Origin: Chloroflexota bacterium | Lineage (GTDB): Bacteria > Chloroflexota > Anaerolineae > Anaerolineales > UBA11858 | NCBI GenBank assembly: GCA_016865865.1 | Contig: VGOC01000009.1 | Coordinates: 1 to 60,600, forward strand | Direction of reading: 5' to 3' | Length of the DNA stretch: 60,600 nucleotides | Notes under the pieces: generated by a model | Seen by the model: only the letters and a program-made list of their open reading frames with translations | Database searches by the model: none | Told to the model about the DNA's origin: nothing | Program-made: the position numbers and the translations under genes | Shown here: positions 8,239 through 16,326 of the stretch, one piece after another | Position numbering within the stretch: position 1 is the stretch's first letter | Layout: the number at the start of each line of letters is the position of its first letter

Positions 8239-8739
8239 CTACCGCCTCCCACGGAAGCCATCTTCCTCAATTTCATCCTTCATCCTTCTGCCTTCATCCT
8301 CGATCCTTCCGCCTTCATTCTTCAACGGATTCGGCCCCAACGCCCGAATGCGTTCGGTCATCTCCTGTGCAGCCATCGCAAAGGCCTGGCCCTGGCTGCC
8401 GGACATGAAGTACATGCCCAGCCGCTCGCCGCCCAACCCGATCTCATCCAGGATGGCTTTGGTATGTTCGACCCTCGCCAGCCCGCGCTCGTTGCCGCGC
8501 GCGTGGTGACAATTCCCGATCGGGCAGGCTACCAGGTATACGCCATCGGCGCCTTGTTCGAAGGCTTCCAAAAGATAGCGGGCATCGGTTTTGCCGGTGC
8601 ATGGCAGACGCACGAACTTGACATTAGCCGGATACTGGATGGAGAGCGCGCCGGCAGTGTCGGCCGCCATGTACCCGCAGTAGATGCAGTAGAAGGCGGT
8701 TATTTCGGGTTCGAAGCCATTTGGTTTTTGTACGTTCAT
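8239..8739 (-). CDS. mvhD: MvhD/FlpD-family iron-sulfur electron carrier (Cys form)
   Basis: This 166-residue paralogue of the selenoprotein at 2674-3120 is the all-cysteine version. It has CIYCGYMAADTAG near residue 18, LPCTGKTDARYLLEAFEQGADGV, then ACPIGNCHHARGN near 75 and a tail ERIRALGPNPL. The Cys of ACPIGNCH aligns with Sec69 of the other copy. FlpD/MvhD proteins link a hydrogenase or other donor to HdrA, and the gene follows the HdrA at 8769-11945 by 29 bp, so the two probably work as a pair. After GPNPL the protein is extended by about 28 charged residues (KNEGGRIEDEGRRMKDE) translated from the AAGGATGAAGG simple repeat, beyond the normal family end. The start ATG is preceded by CAGGAAT. 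Confidence 0.88.
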   Translation of the reverse strand: MNVQKPNGFEPEITAFYCIYCGYMAADTAGALSIQYPANVKFVRLPCTGKTDARYLLEAFEQGADGVYLVACPIGNCHHARGNERGLARVEHTKAILDEIGLGGERLGMYFMSGSQGQAFAMAAQEMTERIRALGPNPLKNEGGRIEDEGRRMKDEIEEDGFRGRR

Positions 8740-8768
8740 ATTCCTGATAGCTGACTACTGACCACTGA

Positions 8769-11700
8769 CTACTGACTACCGACCACGGACAACCGTTCAC
8801 TGTCCCATGGCAACCAGGCGCCAAGCCCGCCGATCTCGCGCAGCATGATCTGCTCGTCGGTGTAGTTGACCAATTGGATGGCGTTGGCCGGACATTCGCC
8901 TGTGCAGGTTCCGCAGCCCTGGCATAATGCCTCGTCAATATAGGCTGCGCCGCCTAGATTGCCTACCCCAGAACGTCCCTCCAGTTGGATGACCTGGGGG
9001 ATACTGAATGGACAGGTGCGGGTGCAGGTCAGGCAACCGACGCATTTTTCGGGATCCACCACCGCGACGACGCCGCCGAGAAACAGCGAATCGCGTTGAG
9101 ATAGAATCGTCAAGGCGCGCCCAGCCGCGGCGAGCGCATGGCTGATGCTCTCCTCGATGAATTTCGGGTAATGCGCCATCCCAGCCAGGAAAAAGCCATC
9201 GCGCATGAAATCCATCGGGCGCAGTTTTATCTGAGCTTCTTTGAAGAACCCCTCACTGGAGAGCGGCACGTTGAAAATCTCAGCGAGTTCGCCGATCCCC
9301 TCGGCAGGGAGGATAGACATGCTCAGGGGAACCACATCAGCAGGCAGGGCAAGCTGGCGATTCAAGGCCTGGTCACGCACCATCACGGTTACCCGGCCTC
9401 CAGAGGTTTCGATTTTGGGAAGCTCTTCATCGGTATACCGGATGAAAACCACGCCGAGTTCTCTGGCTTTTGTGTAATATTCTTCCCTGAATCCGTAGGT
9501 GATGATGTTCTTATAGAGCACGCTCACCCGGCAATTGGGGTTGAATAGTTTCAAACGAATGGCGTTTTTGATCGTATTGGTGCAGCAAACACGCGAACAA
9601 TAATCTGGGGCGCCATACGGCCGCACACATTGGATCATCACCACATCTTCGAGGGCGGCAATTTTCTCGGGGTTGTGGATCACCATTGCCTCCAGATCGC
9701 GCTGCGTGATCACCTGGGTAAGTCCCAACCAGGGATGGTCCTGCGCCTCTCGTCCACCCGTGGCGATGATGGTCACTCCATGTTCGATAGAGAAACGCTG
9801 AGCCTCGCTTCCCGGACGCCTGGTTTCCACTTCGGTCTGATAGAACCCCACATGGCCCTGATGGCCTACCACCTCGGTGTGCGTGAGGGCGGTAATATTC
9901 TGATGAGCGCGGACTCGGTTGATCAGATCGCGGCCGAGACGACGGGGGTTGTATCCCTCGGCAACGTAATACATATCCTGTAAATTGCCCCCCAGTTGAT
10001 GAGATCGCTCGACAATATGGACTTCATAACCGCTGTCGGCAATGGCCAGCGCGGCGGTCATGCCTGAAAGCCCGCCGCCAACGATCAGCGCCCGAGGTTG
10101 GCAGATATATTTTTTCTTGTGGACGGCCTGGGATTTGGCGGAACGACCCACTGCAATGCGGGTGAGTTCCAACGCTTTGCGATTAGCCTGGGCTTCCTGC
10201 CAGACATGAACGCGTGTGCATTGTTCTCGGAGATTGACTAATTCCATGAGATAAGGATTTAGCCCGGCCTGCCTGATCGAACGTTGGAAGAGGGAATCGT
10301 GGGTGCGGTTGCTGCATCCAACGATCACGACGCGATTCAAACCCTGTTCTTCGATCTGGTTTCGAAGGCGCGTCAGACCCTCCGGGAAACAGGCATAATC
10401 CATTTGTTCCACTGCAACCACTGCAGGCCATCTGGATGCCTGTTCCATCAGGTTGTTGATGTCAATGAACCTGCTGAGCGACCCTCCGCAATTACATGTG
10501 AACACGCCGACTCGCGGCGCTTCCAGGCTGACGTCTCTCTCGGGCGGCAGCCCATCCATGGAGAGAAAAGGCCATTCACGAGAATAGATGAACGTGTTCA
10601 GGCGATCATTCAGCAGGCGCATGACCTCGCCCGCCGCGCCGCTGGCATCAATGATCGTCTCGACGATTTCTTTCGGCGAGGAGAACGCGCCGCAAACGAA
10701 GACCCCGGAGTGGGAGGTGTGCAAAGGGGTGAATTTGTCCGTTTGGCAGAATCCATACCGGTTGAGTTCGAGATCGAGCAGTTGGGTGAAGTGATGGGCA
10801 GATTGGGGAGGTTGCAGCCCCGTTGCCAGAACAACCATCTCGAAGGTTTGCTCCTGCTGATAGCCGTCAGGATGCGCATAATGCAGGATCAGATTGCTGC
10901 TCTGTGGGTCCTCACGAATTTGCGAAACCCGACAGCGAATATATTGGATGTGATGTTGTTCCTGGGCTTTCTCGAAATAGGCGTTGTATTCTTTGTTGAA
11001 TGTACGTTCATCCATGATGAACACTGTGCAGTCCACCTCTTTGCCCAGCCGTTGTTTGGCTAATATCGCTTCTTTGGTGGTGTACATGCAGCAAATCGAA
11101 GAACAATAGGTGTTGCGCCGGTCGCGCGAGCCGATGCATTGCAGCCAGGCAATGGAATTCGGTTTGCGTTGGTCGGAGGGGCGGAGGATGATGCCTTCGG
11201 TTGGCCCGGAGCGACTGGCCAGGCGTTCGTAATCCATGGCATGTAATACATTGGGATAGCGCCGATAACCCAGCTCTTCCATTTCGGTGGGATCGTAAGC
11301 CTGAAAACCCAGGGCCAGGATGATCGCCCCGACCTCGATGGAGTGTAGACGGGGTTTCTCGTTCAGATCAATAGCCCCCGTAGGGCAGATCTCGACGCAT
11401 TTGCCGCAATCCTCGCAATATGGCCCTCGCTCGATGACATAGGCGTCAGGGATGGCGCGAGCAGCAACCTTGTAGGCGGCCTTGTGCATGGTCATGCCCT
11501 GTTGGTAACTATCCGGGAGTTCGACCGGGCAGACCTCGGCGCAGTAACCGCAGTTGATGCAGCGATTCATATCAACGTAACGGGGTTCTCCGCGCAGTGA
11601 GATCGTGAAATCACCGGCCTGCCCCTCGATGTCGAGGACGCTCGTGCTGGTGAGGACTTCGATATTCGGGTGTTGGTTGTTTTGAATGTAGGCGGGCGAA

Positions 11701-11945
11701 ATGGAAGGGCGTGTGCATCCATAGCCATGATCTGGCGTTCCCCGGCAAAGGACACAATCGTGTTGTGGGAACATATACCCCAATTGGGCTACCCGACCGC
11801 CCAGGCAAGGCGTTTGTTCGATGAGATAGACTTTCAGACCTGAATCGGCTAAATCCAGCGCGGAGCGCATTCCCCCAATTCCGCCACCCACGACCATGAC
11901 GGCAGCTGGCTTTGGCTGAATGAAATCAACAGGAGGACTGGCCAT
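8769..11945 (-). CDS. hdrA: HdrA-type iron-sulfur flavoprotein, double-module
   Basis: This 1058-residue protein contains two HdrA-like halves. The first has FAD site GGGIGGMRSALDLA (about 20), ferredoxin motifs CINCGYCAEVCP and CEDCGKCVEICP, and the cluster motif CIGSRD...YCSSICC. The second begins with CNCGGSLSRFIDI, has FAD site GGGLSGMTAALAIA, CVRPYGAPDYCSRVCC, and ends in two [4Fe-4S] motifs (CVGCLTCTRTCP, CQGCGTCTGECP). HdrA is the flavin site of electron bifurcation in heterodisulfide-reductase complexes. It lacks the GltD-like insert found in the other copy, but a separate GltD-like gene lies upstream. An odd N-terminal cysteine cluster (CVLCRGTPDHGYGC, about 62-75) replaces the usual CAMCTISPK pattern. 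The extreme C-terminus (LSVVGSQ) comes from a GTCAGTAGTCAG simple repeat. No strong ribosome-binding site is visible. Confidence 0.9.
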   Translation of the reverse strand: MASPPVDFIQPKPAAVMVVGGGIGGMRSALDLADSGLKVYLIEQTPCLGGRVAQLGYMFPQHDCVLCRGTPDHGYGCTRPSISPAYIQNNQHPNIEVLTSTSVLDIEGQAGDFTISLRGEPRYVDMNRCINCGYCAEVCPVELPDSYQQGMTMHKAAYKVAARAIPDAYVIERGPYCEDCGKCVEICPTGAIDLNEKPRLHSIEVGAIILALGFQAYDPTEMEELGYRRYPNVLHAMDYERLASRSGPTEGIILRPSDQRKPNSIAWLQCIGSRDRRNTYCSSICCMYTTKEAILAKQRLGKEVDCTVFIMDERTFNKEYNAYFEKAQEQHHIQYIRCRVSQIREDPQSSNLILHYAHPDGYQQEQTFEMVVLATGLQPPQSAHHFTQLLDLELNRYGFCQTDKFTPLHTSHSGVFVCGAFSSPKEIVETIIDASGAAGEVMRLLNDRLNTFIYSREWPFLSMDGLPPERDVSLEAPRVGVFTCNCGGSLSRFIDINNLMEQASRWPAVVAVEQMDYACFPEGLTRLRNQIEEQGLNRVVIVGCSNRTHDSLFQRSIRQAGLNPYLMELVNLREQCTRVHVWQEAQANRKALELTRIAVGRSAKSQAVHKKKYICQPRALIVGGGLSGMTAALAIADSGYEVHIVERSHQLGGNLQDMYYVAEGYNPRRLGRDLINRVRAHQNITALTHTEVVGHQGHVGFYQTEVETRRPGSEAQRFSIEHGVTIIATGGREAQDHPWLGLTQVITQRDLEAMVIHNPEKIAALEDVVMIQCVRPYGAPDYCSRVCCTNTIKNAIRLKLFNPNCRVSVLYKNIITYGFREEYYTKARELGVVFIRYTDEELPKIETSGGRVTVMVRDQALNRQLALPADVVPLSMSILPAEGIGELAEIFNVPLSSEGFFKEAQIKLRPMDFMRDGFFLAGMAHYPKFIEESISHALAAAGRALTILSQRDSLFLGGVVAVVDPEKCVGCLTCTRTCPFSIPQVIQLEGRSGVGNLGGAAYIDEALCQGCGTCTGECPANAIQLVNYTDEQIMLREIGGLGAWLPWDSERLSVVGSQ

Positions 11946-11992
11946 AAAAGCTGCACCACTTTCGTAGTTGTGACCTTATTCACAATGTCAAT

Positions 11993-12026
11993 AAAAAAGC
12001 CGCCCGGTCTATATTGATGGGCGGCT
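11993..12026 (-). terminator. Intrinsic terminator after the gltD-like gene
   Basis: On the minus strand AGCCGCCC and GGGCGGCT pair around a 12-base loop, followed by TTTTTTAT. It lies about 140 bp after the stop of the GltD-like gene and before the hdrA start, so it probably splits the cluster into two transcripts. Confidence 0.8.
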
Positions 12027-12165
12027 ACGGTGTAAACTTCGTGGCCCTCTGATCCTTAGCTTTGTTGTCAGGCAGATATGTGGTTCAGTTTTGCGTTGTT
12101 GATTGTCTCTGACGATGATAAGGTTGGATGATGTACTCTCATTGTAACAAAGGGAGAATCGGCTG

Positions 12166-13605
12166 TCAAATATCTTCTTCGTTCAGGTAGCGGTCAATAG
12201 CTGCGGCAGCCTTACGCCCGGCCACCATGGCAGTGACAACCAGGTCTGGGCCAGTCGCTCCGTCGCCGCCGGCGAAGACCCCTTTTCGGCTGGTGGCGCC
12301 GGTTTCGGCGTCGGTGACGATCAGACCCCACTTGTGGGTTTCCAATTCTGGGGTAGTCTTGCCGATGGTATCGTCGGGCCAGTAGCCCAGGGCTTTGATG
12401 ATGGTATCCACTTCGATGATGAAATTCGAACCTTCGATGGGGATTGGACGCGGGCGACCCGAAGAGTCTGGTTCGCCTAATTCCATCTTGACACACTCGA
12501 CCGCGGCCAGTTTGCCGTCATCGCCAGCGATGAATTTGATCGGTTGGGTGAGGAATCGATATACAGCGCCCTCGTCTACTGTCAGTTCGCGATCGTGGCT
12601 GTTCCCGGGCATCTCAGCCTCGGTGCGGCGGTACAGGCAGAACACCTCTTCAGCGCCCAGGCGGATGGCTGTACGCAGGCAATCGGCGGCGGTATCGCCC
12701 CCGCCAATCACGGCAACCTTCTTGCCGACCTCAGGTCTGGTTTTCATACCTTCTGGTAGCAGGTCGGTTGGCACATTGGCGCGAATCAGAAACTCCGTGG
12801 CATTGATCACACCAGGCAGGTCTTCCCCCTCGATGTCCATCGGCGCGTCGATATTAGCCCCTATGCCGATGAACAAAGCCTGGTATCCCTCGGCGAAAAG
12901 GTCGTTTATCTTCTTGTCTTTGCCGATGAAGGTGTTGGGCTGGAATTCGACCCCTGCTTCCGACAAGTCATTCCACAGATCGAATACATACTCTTTGGGC
13001 AGTTTGAAGCTGGGGATGCCGTAAGTCAACAAGCCTCCCGGCCCAGGTTTAGCCTCGAAGATGGTCACGTGGTGGCCTTTACGCACCAACTGTTCGGCGC
13101 AGCTCAAACCGGCAGGCCCTGCGCCAACGATGGCAACTTTTTTCCCAGTAGGCTTGCCTACAGGGATTCTATAGCCCACAGTTCGACGCTGTTGTTGGAC
13201 GACAAAGGCCTCCAACAGGCCGGTGAGCACGGGTTCGCCCTTTTTGCCGCGCGGGCAGGCGCCCTGGCACAACTGATCGTGCGGGCACACGAGCGAGCAA
13301 ATTTCTGGCAAGGAACTGGTTCGACGGTAAACCTCGGCTGCTTCCAGGAATTCTCCCTTTTCGATGTACCACATCGCCAGGGAAATGTCATTGTCTGCCG
13401 GGCAGGCCTTGAAGCACGGGGCCGGGTCCGGGCAGTGGATACACCGCTGCGCTTCTTGGATGGCTGTTTCTGCATCTGGTATCAACAATACGCCATCGAA
13501 ATCTTTGATGCGTTCCTCAGGGGAGCGGATGGGGAGTCCGGCTGAGGTCAGCAGCATGCGTTCCTTGCGATCAACGCCAGGGAACTCGCGACGTTTTTCG
13601 TTCAT
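12166..13605 (-). CDS. GltD-like NADPH-dependent FAD/iron-sulfur oxidoreductase
   Basis: This 479-residue protein has the glutamate-synthase small-subunit fold. It shows an N-terminal cysteine-rich domain for [4Fe-4S] clusters (CIHCPDPAPCFKACP near 55, CSLVCPHDQLCQGACPRG near 105), FAD site GAGPAGLSCAEQL near 160, NADPH site GGGDTAADCLRTAIRLGA near 300 and the C-terminal GGDGATGPDLVVTAM FAD contact. No glutamate synthase large subunit is nearby, so it is more likely an NAD(P)H:acceptor module for the MTHFR and HdrA proteins around it. The ATG at 13605 is chosen because AAGGAG stands 7 bases upstream; a longer frame from 13650 lacks such a site. It follows the MetV-MetF fusion gene by 61 bp and ends at a terminator. 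Confidence 0.88.
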   Translation of the reverse strand: MNEKRREFPGVDRKERMLLTSAGLPIRSPEERIKDFDGVLLIPDAETAIQEAQRCIHCPDPAPCFKACPADNDISLAMWYIEKGEFLEAAEVYRRTSSLPEICSLVCPHDQLCQGACPRGKKGEPVLTGLLEAFVVQQQRRTVGYRIPVGKPTGKKVAIVGAGPAGLSCAEQLVRKGHHVTIFEAKPGPGGLLTYGIPSFKLPKEYVFDLWNDLSEAGVEFQPNTFIGKDKKINDLFAEGYQALFIGIGANIDAPMDIEGEDLPGVINATEFLIRANVPTDLLPEGMKTRPEVGKKVAVIGGGDTAADCLRTAIRLGAEEVFCLYRRTEAEMPGNSHDRELTVDEGAVYRFLTQPIKFIAGDDGKLAAVECVKMELGEPDSSGRPRPIPIEGSNFIIEVDTIIKALGYWPDDTIGKTTPELETHKWGLIVTDAETGATSRKGVFAGGDGATGPDLVVTAMVAGRKAAAAIDRYLNEEDI

Positions 13606-13666
13606 GGTGATTCTCCTTGAAATACAAAGACCGTGCTCGTTAGCCAGCACGGTCCTTTTCGACGTG

Positions 13667-15157
13667 CTATCGAGCTACTTCGGAAACCTCTTCGAGGGGA
13701 AGTGATTTGACCTGAATTTTGGGCAAGCCGCCTTCATCCATCAGACGGGGGACGATGGCCTCCCAATGCACAGCCATGAAGTGGATTCCGCTGATGTCTG
13801 GGGTCTTTTTGAGTTTTTCGATCATCTCCAGGGCGATGGCGACGCCCTCTTCCATCTGACCGTCCTTATCGCCCGCAGCATCCATTCGTTGGACGATTTC
13901 AGCGGGGATGGCTACCCCAGGCACATCATCAGCCATATAGTGGGCTGCTTTCGCGCTCTTCAAGGGGATCATGCCTGCGAGGATGTAGACCTTGTCGAGG
14001 AGGTTTCGTTTGTCGAGGGCTTCGAGCCAGTTCAGGAAGCCATCGTAATCGAAGATGGGCTGAGTCTGGATGAATTGCGCTCCGGCGTTGATCTTCTTCT
14101 CGGCGCGGATGGCCTCGTATTTTGGCGGCGCGCCAAAAGGAGAAGCGGCGGCGCCCAGGAAGAACTCAGGACGTTGTTTGATCGGTCTGCCGTCCAGGTA
14201 GATGCCTTCATCTCTCATTCGACGCAGCATCCACAGTATCTGTATGGCGTCCATGTCGAATTGATCGGGTTTGGTCATCGGGGCGGGGCCGAAGCGGTGA
14301 TGATCCCCGGAGAGACAGAGAATATTCTTGATGCCCAAACCGGCCGCGCCCATTGCGTCCGACTCGATGACCACCCGGCTGCGGTCACGCGCCTGCAACT
14401 GCATGACTGGTTCCAGCCCTGAGTCCAGACAGATCTTGCTGGAGGCTATGCTTCCCATACGGGCAGAGGCTGAGGCGTTGTCGGTGAAATTTGCCGCGGG
14501 CACATACTCACGCAGAAACTCAGATTTTTCGCTGATGGATTGGGTCGAGACGCTCAATGGCGGCGCGATCTCGGCGGTGCAGGTGAATTCCCCGGTGCGC
14601 AGGTTGGCTTCTAACAGGGAGATGGGTTCTTCGTAAGCCGGCGGGTGGTATTCGCTGTCGCCCTGCCACCAATCCGGCTGACGGACTTTGTAGAAGATTC
14701 TTTCCCAATCCTCGTCGAATTTTTCGCGGTTGGTGAAAAACTCGATGAACCTGGGACTGCCCTCGGTCTTCCGCCAGGTTCTGATGACATCCAGCCAGGT
14801 TTCACGACCGACTCTGGCCCCATCGAGCGGGGCGTTGATTTCCAGTAATTTGTGATCGCGCCCCATCCGTTCGGCGCGCTTGTAGATTTTGTACCACGTA
14901 CAGGGGCGGGTTGCGTCCACTTCGCAAGCCTCGGGCGTTGCGCCGCCGCAAAGGCCGTTGCGCAGGCCTTTCGGACAGGTCATGGGGCAGACGAAAGCTG
15001 TCTCTTGCAGGATGCAGTTGCCGCACATGCGGCATCCGAACAGAACGCCTTTGATGAGACCCTCGCCTGCTGTAAATACTTTCATAAATGATGAAATATC
15101 TTCGCGGTTATATGGTTTGAAAGGGGCCTGGTAACGCGGGGGGGAGAAAATCGCCAT
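13667..15157 (-). CDS. MetV-MetF fusion: methylenetetrahydrofolate reductase with N-terminal MetV domain
   Basis: The first 120 residues hold a MetV-type cysteine domain (CRMCGNCILQETAFVCPMTCP, GLCGGATPEACEVD, PCTWYKIY). Residues about 190-490 hold a MetF catalytic domain with TCTAEIAPPLS (catalytic Glu), NFTDN, ARDRSR, LSGDHHRFG and AGAQFIQTQPIFDYD. So two proteins encoded separately at 727-2483 are fused here, in the order V-F. The start at 15157 (MAIFSPP) has AAGGAT 8 bases upstream; the longer frame to 15229 is leader. It is the first gene of the cluster, with the GltD-like gene 61 bp behind it. Two MTHFR sets in one locus suggest different electron donors or direct versus reverse flux, which is inference. 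Confidence 0.92.
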   Translation of the reverse strand: MAIFSPPRYQAPFKPYNREDISSFMKVFTAGEGLIKGVLFGCRMCGNCILQETAFVCPMTCPKGLRNGLCGGATPEACEVDATRPCTWYKIYKRAERMGRDHKLLEINAPLDGARVGRETWLDVIRTWRKTEGSPRFIEFFTNREKFDEDWERIFYKVRQPDWWQGDSEYHPPAYEEPISLLEANLRTGEFTCTAEIAPPLSVSTQSISEKSEFLREYVPAANFTDNASASARMGSIASSKICLDSGLEPVMQLQARDRSRVVIESDAMGAAGLGIKNILCLSGDHHRFGPAPMTKPDQFDMDAIQILWMLRRMRDEGIYLDGRPIKQRPEFFLGAAASPFGAPPKYEAIRAEKKINAGAQFIQTQPIFDYDGFLNWLEALDKRNLLDKVYILAGMIPLKSAKAAHYMADDVPGVAIPAEIVQRMDAAGDKDGQMEEGVAIALEMIEKLKKTPDISGIHFMAVHWEAIVPRLMDEGGLPKIQVKSLPLEEVSEVAR

Positions 15158-15408
15158 GGAATTGATCCTTTCGAAGAATGTAAAAAAAAGACACCTTTGC
15201 CTGAGATAACTGCCCAACCGCGGCGTCATTCTGAGTCAAAGAAGGAGTCTCCCGATGATCGTATTCAAATATCTGCGCCAGTATATCGTGGGATATTGAA
15301 AAGTCAACGACCAGTATCCGATTTTTATGGAAAAAGTGATATTGGTAATATCGTTTATAAAATGAATGTCACCCCTGGAAAGGAGTCCGACGCTCCGCTT
15401 TCCAATCC
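15158..15408. other. Intergenic region between divergent metVF and sortase genes
   Basis: About 250 bp between divergent genes. It holds the AAGGAT ribosome-binding site of the MetV-MetF gene and, at its right edge, the sortase promoter. I see no further gene, repeat or hairpin. Confidence 0.6.
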
Positions 15409-15424
15409 TGGTATAATCATGCTG
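15409..15424 (+). promoter_or_regulatory. Extended -10 promoter of a probably leaderless sortase mRNA
   Basis: TGGTATAAT at 15409-15417 is a consensus extended -10 box. The usual start point, 6-7 bases downstream, falls on the GTG start codon at 15424, so the message would have no leader. No -35 match is seen, as expected for an extended -10, and there is no ribosome-binding site. Confidence 0.65.
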
Positions 15425-16326
15425 TGGCTCGTAGAAAATCCCCTAAAGAACTATCTGTCGAAGAACTCCGCACCTTGTTGGTGGAGAAGCAGCGCGCGGC
15501 CCGTCAGGAACGCCTGGAGCGTTTTCGCAAGACAGGCCGTGTGATCACGCTCGCCTCAGACCTGGATGCGCCTTCTCTCGATGATTTGCGTACAAGTCCC
15601 TTAGCCGATGCTGATGACAACAGCGCCCCCTCGCCCCGGCGCAGGGTGTTGGATTATTTCCTATTGGCGATCGAAATTCTGGCGGTGTTGGGTCTGGTAT
15701 TCGTGCTCTTCAATGGTTTGGAGGTCATCCAGGAATTGAATCAGGAGGTTGCCCGCGCCCTGGAACAGCCCACTCTGACTCCTACCCCTTTGATTCGGGC
15801 AGTGGTTTTGCCCTCAGGGCACACCCCTCCTATCGAAGGCGTTGCACAGTATAATGAAGCTGAAATTCCTGAACACCTGCGCCCCCTGGTGCAATCTTTG
15901 GCGAATATTCCGATCCCGACACAAGGCCCTGCGCAAGCGCACCGAATTCAGATCCCTTCGATAGGCGTAGATGTTTCGATCGTCCAGGGAGATGGTTGGG
16001 AACAATTGAAGAAGGGGGTAGGCCAGCATGTGGGGTCGGTGAATCCGGGGGAAAATGGAAACATGATCCTATCAGCGCATAATGATATCTTTGGCGAGAT
16101 TTTCCGATACCTGGAAGAACTCGAACCCGGCGACGAGATCATTATTCACACCCAGCAGCGCGTCTACACCTATGTGGTTTTCAGTAAGAAAATCGTCGAG
16201 CCGACAGAAGTAGAATTCCTGGATCAAACCGCCAAGCCGATAGCCACGTTGATCTCTTGTTATCCTTACCTTGTTGACGATCAGCGGATCGTGGTGCAGG
16301 CGCAGCTCAAGAGCGGCGGTGGCTAG
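15424..16326 (+). CDS. Sortase (class D/E-like transpeptidase)
   Basis: This is a 300-residue membrane-anchored sortase. It has a basic N-terminal cytoplasmic region with a coiled-coil look (about residues 5-40), one transmembrane helix (YFLLAIEILAVLGLVFVLF, about 78-96), a Thr/Pro linker and a C-terminal sortase barrel. The catalytic triad is visible as His in LSAHND, Cys in TLISCYPY and Arg in DDQRIVV. Sortases cut an LPXTG-like signal and join proteins to surface acceptors; no substrate is seen nearby. The start is GTG, reading straight from an extended -10 box. The stop codon overlaps the GTG of the next gene by one base, so it is probably cotranscribed with the two permeases. Confidence 0.88.
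   Translation: MARRKSPKELSVEELRTLLVEKQRAARQERLERFRKTGRVITLASDLDAPSLDDLRTSPLADADDNSAPSPRRRVLDYFLLAIEILAVLGLVFVLFNGLEVIQELNQEVARALEQPTLTPTPLIRAVVLPSGHTPPIEGVAQYNEAEIPEHLRPLVQSLANIPIPTQGPAQAHRIQIPSIGVDVSIVQGDGWEQLKKGVGQHVGSVNPGENGNMILSAHNDIFGEIFRYLEELEPGDEIIIHTQQRVYTYVVFSKKIVEPTEVEFLDQTAKPIATLISCYPYLVDDQRIVVQAQLKSGGG

Noticed and set aside
12166-13605. Glutamate synthase small subunit (gltD) proper
   Set aside because: No gltB is nearby and the neighbours are MTHFR and HdrA proteins; the name GltD-like is kept without a symbol.
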